A program made the translations under genes and the position numbers. Under the pieces are notes generated by a model, which had not been told where the DNA came from, made no database searches, and saw only the letters and a list, made by a program, of their open reading frames with translations. From Adiantum capillus-veneris (Eukaryota; Streptophyta; Polypodiopsida; Polypodiales; Pteridaceae), in NCBI GenBank assembly GCA_014529385.2, contig CM043945.1, forward strand, positions 152,311,741-152,371,740: a stretch of 60,000 nucleotides of DNA, read 5' to 3'. Position 1 is the first letter of the stretch. Every line of letters starts with the position of its first letter. This document shows, piece after piece, positions 1-10,401 of this stretch.

Positions 1-598
1 TAGTTGAGTAAAAGGAACACAAAAATGAGCCAAAATTCTCAAAAATATTCCATGCCACTTTACTTGTCTAATAGATCTCATTAGCTGCTTCACTATGTTT
101 GGTTGTAAAGCTTTCAAGATTGCTTCCACCTCCTTGGATCTATTTGTATTCCCTCTTTATTGATGATATGGCCCAATAAGATACCTCTTTTGACAGCAAA
201 ATCACACTTAGCAAGGTTCAATGAAAGCCTTGCTTCTCTTTATTTCTCAAAGCGTAATCTCAAATGGGTGAGATGATCCTTCTTGTTGCCTGACACATTG
301 AAATCATCCAAAAATACCTTCATGAAAGCAATGAAGTAAGGACCAAAGATTTCCATAAGCCACTTTTGAAAAGTAAGTGGTGCATTCTTCAATCCAAAGT
401 TCATAACAGTGGAAGCAATTTTGGGGTCGTGTTCAGTTTCCAAATCCATATCCTCCAATTCATCTTCTCGGACTCTTGAAGTCTTAGACATCTGTTCTTC
501 AAACATCTTCTCTGCATATTTGATTGCCTGAGTGACTTCTTTCTCCTCCTCCAATCTCTGCTCTTTGGCAGTTTTTCATGTTTTTCTTCCCCTGTTTC
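1..598 (-). pseudogene. Ty3-type pol fragment of older element G1 (pre-RT, RT, RNase H start)
   Basis: Minus-strand reading gives a Glu/Lys-rich linker (EEQMSKTSRVRED), then RT motifs NFGLKNAPLTFQKW and the catalytic-type FLDDF, then GHIIN-type sequence leading to RNase H near position 150. The linker joins RT directly at about 415-425, so the N-terminal part of RT present in the related element at 5.6-6.2 kb has been deleted. The fragment continues off the left edge. On the right it is cut by element G2 and resumes at 10402. It is non-functional. Assignment to a Ty3 polyprotein is secure; assignment to the same copy as 10402-13341 rests on the near-matching target duplication and a continuing reading frame. 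Confidence 0.8.
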
Positions 599-939
599 TG
601 TTATTGAGGCATAGGGGAGTGGGAATAACAACTAAATTAAACATAAAATCATTACATCATCATTCCACAGAATCAAAACAGTTTCAGTACTTGAACAAGT
701 TCATAACAGAGTCAGAGAATTGAAGGAAAACTGAAGACTGAATACACAGAGAAGTATAGAATCTTAATGGCCATAGCCTTGCATTCAACACCCTTCTCTC
801 ATACAACGCGCTACCATCATGTGCGAAGATAACTACTTAGGAAGAATGAAGAGGCACAAAGCTCTTCCCCAATTACAAACTGAAAGTAAAACTACTAAGG
901 TTCAAGAACACTTTACAGAAAGAATATGAAAGGCTAACA
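599..939 (-). repeat. 3' LTR of G2
   Basis: 341 bp, pairs with 10061-10401, with TG/CA termini. On the minus strand the bases before it (GGGCTGTGCCAGG) make only a weak polypurine tract. Confidence 0.9.
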
Positions 940-1153
940 CCTGGCACAGCCCGGTGGCAAAAAGTTTTTGAAAATCAAAAAACACTTTTGACTTGTTTCC
1001 CATCAATCCCTTGTTAATCAAAATATAGTGCTCACAAGATAAAGTAAAACAAAGCGTAGTGCTTGGAACCAAATCCAAGGTACACGAATGTATTATTATA
1101 TCCAATGAAACACCACCCTTTCCCACTTAGTGTTGAAAAACACTATTGATCAT

Positions 1154-3385
1154 TTAAACACTAGTTTCCCCTGGTAACTCCCTATTGGGTTCCTCCAAGG
1201 TAATTGTCTCTTGATTCAAATCTGCAGCAATTGTTGTATATGCAATGCCTTCTTCTACTTTTTGCGGATCATCAAGCATTGCCTCCTCTTTGTTAAAACC
1301 TGGAAATTCCTCAATGAATTCCTTGGTGCCCATGATCTCCCCCACAATTTCTGTCACTGCACCTGTCTCAATTTGTTGAGATTCCAAATTTTGTAATGAA
1401 TCATTTTTACTTCCAGGTATAGTATCTCCTACATCCATTGCCTCATGAGTTTCCACAGCCCTAACCAAGGTATTAAAATTAGTACTATGTTCAGGATCAA
1501 CTGCAGGACTGTGACCATCTCTTTGTTGCCTTGTTTAGTTTTATATCCCTAAGTGAATCCTGAACACTGTTGGATCTTCAACTGCTCAAAATCCTCCTTT
1601 AAGTCATCAAATTGCTTTTGCAAAAGAACATAATCTTCCCTCTGCTCCTCCTTTGCATAACTTTGGTAATAAATATTCACCAGGGAAAACATTTTTCTTC
1701 TCAATTATAACCACCTAGTTACTCTGCATTTTTACTTCATTCTTCAAAATTTCTACATCATGTGGTAAGAGGTACCAGCCATTCAGTTCAAGGTCCTCCT
1801 CAGACATATCTCTGATCTTTGCTTCTAGCTCTTGACAAGCCTAGACTCTACTCAAGAGTACACTATTCTTTGACTGTAGTTTAGAATAGTCCTGAGCTAT
1901 GACTTCCATTTGAGTATTCAAATAAGACATCCACTGCTCTTTCCAAATCTGAATCCGTTCTGAAGATTTCTCCTTTCTCTCCAACTGTGATCTGTAAAAG
2001 TCAACAGATTTTTTAGCAGTAGCTAAATCATCTCTGAGTTCATGAATGATTCCCTCATGTTCCTCAATCAACTTGCTGTCTTCTTCACTTCTCTTTGAAA
2101 CATTTTGTAATTGAACCACCTGAGTTTGTAACTGAAATTTTTCCCTCTGCAGTACTGAACTATTAAGTTGTGACTGAGATGCAAAATTTCTCACCAGTTC
2201 AAGAGCTTTATAAACATCAGAGATTGCAATTTGTTCACCAAATTTACCAAATTGTATTCCCTCTTGCAAATCTGTTTTGACCTCTGCTACTGGGCTACTA
2301 AACTTCTTTCTTTTGAGTTTCAAAGAAGATTTAGGGGAAACATTGTAGTAGCCTCATCTTTCAATGTAGGCTTGGGAGTTTCAATGAAAGACTCTAGATC
2401 AGTTTCAAAGTGATCACCCAAATTTCTCCATAGGTCTTCCTCCTCCTATTCTGTTGTGTTATATTTCTTGTCCTGCTCTTGAGGATCAGCTAACTTCTTG
2501 TTTTTGTTCTCTTCTTGAGAACTTCCTATTTCATTGTCTTTGTTTCCCTCGAGATGACCTCCAAAGATAGAAACTTTTGGGAAAATTGTACCTAAGGTTT
2601 TCATACTCATTGCATGGATTTGTAAAGCAATCAAGAATGCTCCAATCTTGGTAGACCTATCCTTCCTCTTTTTCTTCTGAAAATTTTCTAAACTAAGCCT
2701 TTGAAAAAGTAGATTTGCCCAACCAATTGCTTTGCCACACTTTGCAGCATGCAAGAGTGCAAAATTCTCCTTTGAAATATATTCTAGCTTTACAAGAACA
2801 CATACCTTCACTAAAAACCATTTCAGTTGTTGAAATCTGAAAGGATTCCGAAGTTTGCTGATGGGATAATATCCTCTTTCACCCTGAGCTGGGCCAAATT
2901 CTTTGTTCATCAGGGCCGCAGAAGCTCTGCCAACTGAATTATCTTCCTCCAATTGAAGATAAAAAATTGTAGAGATTAGTTCAGGGCTCAGCCCAGTAGT
3001 TACCAAAGATATTCCCCTTTGTGTCCTGTACATGACTGAGCAAGGTCATAAGGGAATCATTATTCCTCCAGTGTTTCCATGGAAGTCTTGCAAACTGAAG
3101 ATGGTTAATCTTTTGTAACCACTCCTGATGTGCCAAGACAGACAAGTCAAGCTCTTGTCTCATCTCTAAGAAGGTGTAACTAACTGGACCAATGTCCACT
3201 GCCAACGGAGATGCTTCCAAAGGAGTTGAAAGTTCTTCATCAATCTCAACATCCTCAGCCGCAATAGCCTGAGCTCTGTGTAAAGCTTTCCTTGCTGACC
3301 GCCGCGTCCTTGGACCACTGTGCTCTTTAGATTCTTGACTAGGGATAGTAGAGGGGATATCAACAGTGAGTGACTTCTTTGACAT
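1154..3385 (-). pseudogene. Extra ORF downstream of integrase in G2 (coiled-coil, unknown)
   Basis: About 740 codons lie between integrase and the 3' LTR, broken by frameshifts near 3000 and 2440 and by stops between about 1840 and 1480. The N-terminus (MSKKSLTVDIPST) is basic and Ser/Thr-rich with an RRSARK patch. A central part contains LKWFLVKVCVLVKLEYISK and KAIGWANLLFQRLSLE. A long heptad-like coiled coil follows (for example LQREKFQLQTQVVQLQNV), then an acidic C-terminus ending before 1154. I see no signal peptide or membrane anchor, so it does not look like an envelope protein. Extra ORFs in this position are known in the plant Tat/Athila branch. The family is not recognised. A similar layout recurs at 48.5-51.4 kb. 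Confidence 0.6.
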
Positions 3386-3472
3386 GGCTAGGAAGTTTAA
3401 TAAAATGCACTAGAGGAGGTGCAGAAAACGCGTGTAGGAGAAAGAGTTTGTGTGTTGCCAAATATAAACATC

Positions 3473-4932
3473 CTAGTAATGTTTAAAAGTGAATTTTGAA
3501 CTTACAAAACATGACATTCCAACATCCATGTCACCAATCTCTATGGAAAATATTCCATGTGCTAAACCATGATTATTTTTACTCTCTAAGAGATGATTCA
3601 CACTCACAAAGGGTTTTAGCATAAAGCCATTAACTACCTTTGGGAAAATTTTGCCCTCCTCATTAGCCAACAAAAATATTGAATCTCCTATTTCTTCTAC
3701 TATTTGAAAAGGCCCCAAGTACCTTAACTTGAGTTTACCAGGTCTTTTGCCAAGTCTACTGTTGTACATAAGTACCCAATCACCTTCTGCAAAGGATTTG
3801 TACTTAATGTTCCTGTCCACCCAAGCTTGTTTTCTTCTTTGAATTGCTTTAGTGGTATATGTTGCCTAGATTCTACTCTCCTCTAATTTCAGTAATTGTT
3901 CCTGCCTGCAAACTAAAGACTCATCTTTTGACAATTTATATTGAAGTGCAATACTCAAACTTGGAACAACAAATTCCATTGGAAGTATGGCTTCCAAATC
4001 ATATACCATCTTAAATGGTGTCATCCCTATGCTAACTTTAAATGCTGTTCTGAATGCCCGCAATGCTGAATCTAGTTTGGTATCCCAATCCTTCTTGTTT
4101 TTTGAAACAATTCTCCTCAGGATTCTCACTAGAGTATTGTTGGTAGACTCTGCCTGACCATTAGCTTGTGGATAGTAAACTGTGGACTTCTTGTGAATAA
4201 TCAGATGATATTCAGTAAGCTTCCTGATTACTTTATTGTTGTTGAAATGTCCACCCTGATCTGAAACTAATTCAACTAGACATCCAAATTTGGTCATTAT
4301 GTTTCTATAAAGGAACTTGGCCACGCTCTCTGCCTTGTAATCCTTCATTGCATGTGCTTCTACCCACTTGCTACAGTGATCTGTTGCCACAAGAATATAC
4401 TTATTACCTGTAAATTTTGATGTTGGCTTCACAGGGTCCACAAAGTCTAATTCCCACTTCTGAAAAGGTTCAAGTGGTAGAATAGGCTGTAAAGGCATTC
4501 TATCAGCATTGAGAGGTCTATCATCCCTCTGACAAGTTAAATAGGACTTCACAAACTCATGGGAATCCTTAAAAAGTGAGGGCCACCACAAACCTGCTTG
4601 TAATGTTTTCTTTGCAGTAATCTCTCCTGAAAAGTGACCACCTGCATCACCTGAATGGGCTTCATTTAAAACTGCATGTTGTTCAAACTGCTCACCACAT
4701 CTTCTGAGTATCTGATCGATTCCCTTTTTGTATAAGACCCCCATAATTACTGTGAAGGACCTGCTTTGCCATGAAAGTTTGTTCCTCTAGGTAACCACCA
4801 TCTGTCTTGGTAAAACACCATCAAGAAGAAAGTATAACATATATGCATACCATGAATCTTTGTCTTGAATGACCTGAATTGGAAACAGGTTTGCATCGGG
4901 TAATTCATCAATTTCGTGATTGGGAACTTCAC
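3473..4932 (-). pseudogene. Integrase of G2
   Basis: An N-terminal HHCC-like zinc region (HSGDAGGHF through LTCQRD, about 4690-4520) precedes a DDE core with ELDFVDP, LVSDQGGHF and a glutamate in PQANGQAEST (about 4430, 4270 and 4160). All three acidic residues are visible. The C-terminal segment (about 3820-3600; EGDWVLMYNSRLGK, LRYLGPFQIV) is the usual GPF/Y-type DNA-binding tail, without a chromodomain. Frame breaks at about 3860 and 4745 split it into three pieces. It would insert the cDNA, but this copy cannot make a full protein. Confidence 0.9.
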
Positions 4933-4956
4933 CTGTAGCCAATCTACTTAGGTAAT

Positions 4957-6430
4957 CTACAATAACCTGTTCTTGGCCTGGTTATGAATGATTGAATAAT
5001 CAAATTCCAGCATCAACAATACCCATCTTGCTAGTCTCCCTGACAAATGAGGTTTATTTACCAAGTAAACCAAAGCTTGATGATCTACATGAATTGTCAC
5101 CTGATTAGCTAACAAATAATGCCTGAACTTCTGTAGTCCAAAGATCATCCCAAGGCGTTCCATTTCAGTTTGAATAGTTTCTCTCTGCAGAAGATAAAAC
5201 CCTGCTTGCATAATAGATTGGTTTGAACCAACCCTTCTCAGCTTCCTACATCAAAACTGCACCAATAGCTGAATGAGAGGCATCCACAAACAAGTGGAAT
5301 GGTTTTTTCCAGTCAGGAGGAATCAAGATAGGGGCAATTACTAGCATTTTCTTCAACAATGTAAAAGCCCTTTCTTGCTCTTCTTTCCATGCAAACTCCA
5401 CATTCTTTTTTGTTATGTGTGTCAAGGGTAAACACACATGAGCTAGATATCTGAGAAACCTGGTGTGCCATTTAACCCGTCCAATGAATCTCATCAGTTG
5501 CTTAACAATGTTAGGAGCATGCGCTTTTAAAATAGCCTTCACTTTCTTGGGATCAATGGAAATGCCCTCTCTATTGATGATGTGTCCCAACAAAATACCC
5601 CTTTTCACTTCAAATGCACATTTTGCAGGGTTGAGTGACACATCCTAGCCTCCATGCATTTCTGAAAACATAATCTCAAATGATGCAAATGTTTAGTCTT
5701 ACTTCCTGACACACTGAAATCATCCAGAAAAACCTTCATAAATGTTGTCAGGTAAGGAGAAAAAACTTCCATCACCCATTTCTGAAATGTTGGTGGTGCA
5801 TTTTTAAGGCCAAAGTTCATAACTGTGGAAGCGTATACTCCCCATTCTGTTATGAATGCTATTTTATCCCTATCTTCCAAAGCCATACCAACCTGATTGT
5901 ATCCACTAAATCCGTCCAAAAAGCTATAAATATCCTTCCCTGCAACTGCATCCAAGATTGTGTCACAGTAAGGTAATGGGAATGGATCAGTAATGGTGGC
6001 GGGAATTCAGTTTCCTGTAATCCACACAAATTCTGATCTTGCCATTCTTTTTTGGCACCACCACAATGGGTGACAACCAGGTTACTTTATCCACTCTATA
6101 AATGAAACCTACTTCTAGAAGTTTATCAATCTCCTCCTTCACCTGCTTTGCATAATTGGGCCGGTTCATTCTATACCTCTATTGCTTAACTAGAACTGCA
6201 TCAGTTTTCAAATTGATCCTATGCTAGCACACTGTTGGGTCTGCTCCCTTCATATCAGTGTAAGCCCAAGCAAAAACATCTTTAAACTCCTTTAGCAAGG
6301 TTTCTAATGATTCTTTGAAGCTCAGGTCCAACTCAGTGGTCACTTTAACTATTATGGGATCTCTGTCCTCTCCTTGATTCATGTCTTCCAAATCATCTTC
6401 CCTAATTCTTAAGCTCTTTACCATTTGCTC
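4957..6430 (-). pseudogene. Reverse transcriptase and RNase H of G2
   Basis: RT motifs in order: YAKQVKEEIDKLLEVGF, SPIVVVPKKNGKIRICVDY, SFLDGFSGYNQ, NFGLKNAPPTFQKW and the catalytic FLDDFSVSG near 5720. RNase H follows with FVDASHSAIGAVLM and ETIQTEMERLGMIFGLQKFRHYL. Breaks: a frame change near 5620, another near 5970, and single-base stops such as TAG replacing a glutamine after GAVLM (about 5246) and TAG after DPTVC (about 6222). Most stops are one C-to-T change from a Gln codon. It would have copied the element RNA into DNA. Confidence 0.9.
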
Positions 6431-6438
6431 ATCAAAGA

Positions 6439-6686
6439 CCTGGGGGGTTCACCTTACATAGTATGTAACCTATCACGTGAGTTCAACAGAAGGGTATTTA
6501 AATCCCTTAAAACTTACACAAATAAATTTACACAACGATATGTTTTTAACAAATCTAAAAAAAAATTACAGAATTTAAAAGAAAAGGGTTCATTATATTT
6601 CCTAGAAAATTCACAGAATAGGGATTTTAGAAAAAGATCCTGAACGCACGTGATATAGTGGTCTTGAATATAGTGAACCCCCCGGG
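6439..6686. mobile_element. 248-bp MITE inserted in G2 pol
   Basis: The ends are inverted: GGGGGGTTCAC on the left and GTGAACCCCCC on the right. The copies are flanked by the direct repeat ATCAAAGA (6431-6438 and 6687-6694). The interior is AT-rich and non-coding. If it is ignored, the minus-strand reading continues from KQIFD straight to EQMVK, matching the linker of the relative at 500 bp. That confirms both the insertion point and its exact ends. An 8-bp duplication would suit a hAT-type element; 9 bp (Mutator-type) is possible given the GC-rich tips. Confidence 0.85.
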
Positions 6687-7652
6687 ATCAAAGATCTGCT
6701 TTGCATGTTTAATTGGTTCTAATGCTTCCTGCTCCTCTTGTGACTTTTGGTTGGAAGCTGAAATCCCTAAAACATTTCTCATCTTTATCAGTTTTGGATC
6801 AGGTGATTGGTCATGATTCTGAACTGTGTCTGCAATTTTTTGAACATGAACCTCAAAAATAGGAATAACTGTCTGATTGCTTTCAAGAAACTCTTCTTCC
6901 TTATCTTCTTCAACTGCCTCCCCCATATTAATACCCTCTGCATACAAAGTTTTAAAACCTGGTTGGATTGTTTTCCTAGGTATCATCTGCATCCTAACCT
7001 TTTTCTTACCCTGTTTGATCACAATGGTGTCTACATCCCAAAGTTGCTTGACTTTAGCTGATTGTAACCATGGTCTTCTCAGGATCATTGGGTAGGAGGA
7101 GGTTGTTTCTGCGAGTCTCAGAATCACAAAGTTCACAACAAAAATTAATCCTGCAACACTGATGGTTTGATTCCTAAGAATCCCCAAAGGTTGTACTCTC
7201 CTCTGATCTACCATTTTCACTTGAAATGGTGCAGGCGCCCAATTAGTTAATTTCAGTTTCTTACACACTAATTCAGGAATAATGTTAACTCATGAACCTC
7301 CATCCACTAATACATCTGACAAGTACACCTTCCTAATGGAAATATTGATCACTAGAACTTTGTAGTCTACATCCACTGGTGCTACATCTCCAGAATCAAT
7401 ATGTTCTAGATCGATATGTACCATTTCTTGCTGTGGCAATGTGTTTCCTTTAGCTTCATCTATGAGTTTACTAAGGAACACCTGACTGAAGTCAGGGACC
7501 AGTTTCAAGAGTTGTCCCACTTTGACTAAAATTGGGGCATCCATAAGAGCTTCAAAAAGGTCATCAGATAATGCTTTGTTAGAAGTTGGCACTAAATTAT
7601 ATGGCTTCAAATAATTTGGCAGTGATGCAGAATTTGACTGCTTACTGCCCAT
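6687..7652 (-). pseudogene. Aspartic protease region and linker of G2
   Basis: The segment contains VLVDGGS followed after a stop by VNI, then VKMVDQRRVQPLGIL and YPMILRRPWL. This is the layout of a plant Ty3 aspartic protease, with DGGS in place of the common DTGA/DSGA. The stop (TGA, about 7288-7290) is one C-to-T change from CGA. A Glu/Lys-rich linker leads to RT. It would cleave the Gag-Pol polyprotein. Confidence 0.8.
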
Positions 7653-9722
7653 CTTCTCCCAGATTTTTTGAACTGAATTTGTGGGCCAAAAATCTGCTGC
7701 TTTGTCAAGTTTTTGATTATATTGGATCTCTTGTAAGACTCTTCTCTTGTTCTTCTCCTAAGCTCTCCAATTACTAGGGTCCTCACCATCTTTTCCTTGC
7801 TCCTTTTCCTGTAGTGGTAACTTTCCCTTGGATCGTGTGATGGCTAAAGTTTGTACTTCCTGTGGTTTGTCGAACACTTCCTCAATTTGAATACATTGAG
7901 AAGTGTGTATAGAATCTGTATATGGTTTGGGTAACTTTCTTCCTGTTTCCTCAGTAGACAATCTGTTCTCAGGTTCTAATAATTGACTGCCCTGTTTTTC
8001 ATCTGAAGTGTCAATCTCTTCCAAAAACGCTGCATTTACCTGAGCAGGTGACTTCATTCTACGATCATTAGAAGAACTAGCACCGGCATTTGGGGAATTA
8101 AAATTCACAATTGGAATACCTCTCTCAATCCAATGCTTACACCATAGCTCACATGCAGGTCCTTGCCTGTGACCCATTGTACCACAATAGTTACATGGTT
8201 GCATTGGATTGGTAGTTTGCTGAAACCTTGGCCCATTTTGCCAACTCCCTTTCTTGAATGGCCTTTGTTGATTTGAATTCTGAAATCTACCCCTGAAGAG
8301 TTGTGGTGCAACCACATTAGCACCCGATTCCATCTTTGCTAAAATGTGTGTTGGTCTTCTGACTCTAAAATTGGGATTAATAGCAATTATCATACTCATG
8401 TCCAGGTCTTTGGCATACCTGACAAAATGGTGATCTAGCAGGGCTAGAAAATGATTGTGGATGTATCTCCTTTAGTTTATCCAAAATCTATTTACTGATA
8501 TCATTGGGTTTCTTAGAGTCAGACTTACCATGCTTGGCTTTGCCTTTGCTTTTGTGTTTCTTTGACTTTGATCCTTTCTTCTTGGACTTCTTCTTCTTCT
8601 TCTTCTTGGCACTCCATGTGTCCTTTTCTTCATCCTCAAAATCTATGTCTTGATCGGAATCTGAATCTATTTCTTCATCACCATCTGAATCTGAATCTGA
8701 ATCCTCATTTTCTGAATCAGAGTCCTGTTGGGACTTCTTCTTCTTACTCTTCTTTTGTTCAATGGTGCCATATCTTCTTTCAGCTCTCATGGCTGCATCC
8801 ACACTGTTTCCAAAATATTGAAGCTGGGTAAGAGGAGCATGATCTGCAATGGCACTCTTTAATTGTTCCCTCAAACCTCTACAGAAATAATCACCCAATT
8901 GTTCCCAAGAGAGTCTTTCATTGGCTTGAAACCTGCTCTTCATCAAGTTCCTAAATTGTTGGGCATAGTCTTCCACCAACAAATCCTTTTGCTTTATATT
9001 TTTTATTTTACTCAGAACATCTTTAGGGGTTTTCTCTACCCTGAACCTGGTCAGAAATCTGATCTTTAAGTTATCATAATCAGGGAATGCAGCAGTATCA
9101 TACTGCATGAACCAAGACATGTCTTTTTCCTGTAATGTTGCTACAAAATGCTCCTTTTTTATAGCATCATTATAAACGACATCATACCCACTAGCAGACC
9201 ATCTTGTCTCAAACTGTCCCACATGAGTGTCAGCATCCTAGGAGTCTTTCCGATTGAATTTGGCTGCCCCTACTTTGGGGTTGAGCGGTGGTTGTGCCAT
9301 AATGGGTACTTGTTGAATTGGTGGACCCCCCAAAGGGTTGAATTTCAACAATGCTAAAAGTGGTGGTTTAGGAAATTGCAGTTGCCTCCTTGCCCTCAAA
9401 AATTGCTGGATTGCCTGAATGCCAATTAACTGATGGATGACTCTTTGAAAAGTTGAGTTGCTTCCCTACACTATTGGATTAGGTGAAGATGTTTCCCCTT
9501 CCTCCTGTTGTTGGTCTCCACTTATGTTGCGGGTCTCTTCAGGTGTTGTTCCTTCAGGAATTGGTGGCAAACCTGTAACTGCTCCTACTTCGGCAATTTC
9601 TTCTTCTGCATGACCCCCTGATCTTTGAAGTTGAGATTCCAACCATGATTCATATCTTCTTCTTTGAAACCTGGTGCCATAGGAGATTTTTGGTGGTTCA
9701 TCCCCTGAATCACTCATACATG
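7653..9722 (-). pseudogene. Gag of G2
   Basis: It starts near 9717 (MSDSGDEPPKISYG). A retrotransposon Gag core lies at about 9220-8770 (KKEHFVATLQEKDMSW, LLVEDYAQQFRNLM, LGDYFCRGLREQLKSA). An acidic Ser/Asp tract and a long Lys-rich stretch follow, then a zinc knuckle CNYCGTMGHRQGPAC near 8200-8150. Stops and frame changes occur near 9470, 9240, 8480 and 7750. It would package element RNA. Confidence 0.85.
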
Positions 9723-10042
9723 TCTTCTTCTACTTGTGATTTTGAGGAAAATTCTGAGTTTTCTACTAATGCAGTTAACCAAACTGATTGGACCATTCAC
9801 TAACCTAAAAGGAAAAAACTGTTCTTTGTAAAACTGAAAAGCCTTGGAAACAACCTGAAGCTTTAAATCACCAGGCAATTAGGGAAAATACTCCTGAAGG
9901 AAAATCAGGTTGTAATCTTTTTGTCCCTCCTCCTCTCGCTTCCAATCAGAGAATGCTTGCAGAAAATCGTCAGGTTCGCAGCCCCATATGCCCCAACTAG
10001 ACCCCATTGCCCATTAAGGCCTTGATCAAAGTTCACTCCACA

Positions 10043-10060
10043 ATCAGCAGGATCGCCAAG
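10043..10060 (-). other. Candidate primer-binding site of G2
   Basis: Immediately inside the 5' LTR the minus strand reads CTTGGCGATCCTGCTGATTG. A TGG two to three bases after the LTR is the expected start of a tRNA 3'-end complement. The same position in G1 (just left of 13342) reads CTTGGAGATCCTGCTGATTG, so the site is conserved. I cannot name the tRNA. Confidence 0.5.
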
Positions 10061-10401
10061 TGTTATTGAGGCATAGGGGAATGGGAATAACAACTAAATT
10101 AACCATAAAAGCATTATATCATCATTCCACAGAATCAAAACAGCTTCAGTGCTTGAACACGTTCAGAACAGAGTCATGGAATTGAAGGAAAACTAAAGAT
10201 TGAATACATAGAGAAGTATAGAATCTTAATGGCCATAGCTTTGCATTCATCATCCTTCTCTCATACAATGCACTACCATCATGTGCAAAGATAACTACTT
10301 AGGAAGAATGAAGAGGCACAAAGCTCTTCCCCAATTACAAATTGAAAGTAAAACTACTAGGGTTCAAGAACACTTTACCGAAATAATATGCAAGGCTAAC
10401 A
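10061..10401 (-). repeat. 5' LTR of G2
   Basis: 341 bp, partner of 599-939, with the same TG/CA ends. The stretch from 9723 to 10042 between it and gag is leader sequence with no feature except the primer site. Confidence 0.9.

Larger units (their letters stand above)
599..10401 (-). mobile_element. Nested Ty3-type LTR retrotransposon G2 (9.8 kb)
   Basis: Two 341-bp direct repeats begin TGTTATTG and end GCTAACA on the plus strand. They enclose gag, protease, RT, RNase H and integrase on the minus strand, in Ty3 order. Flanks are GTTTC (594-598) and ATTTC (10402-10406), a plausible five-base target duplication with one change. The LTRs differ at roughly 24 sites by eye (about 93% identity), so insertion is fairly old. 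RT carries FLDD, as in the plant Athila/Tat branch; no chromodomain is seen, and an extra ORF follows integrase. All reading frames are broken, so it is not autonomous now. It lies inside a relative (G1). Confidence 0.9.

Noticed and set aside
1154-3385. Envelope gene making G2 a retrovirus-like element
   Set aside because: No signal peptide, transmembrane segment or cleavage site; the protein is a soluble coiled coil.
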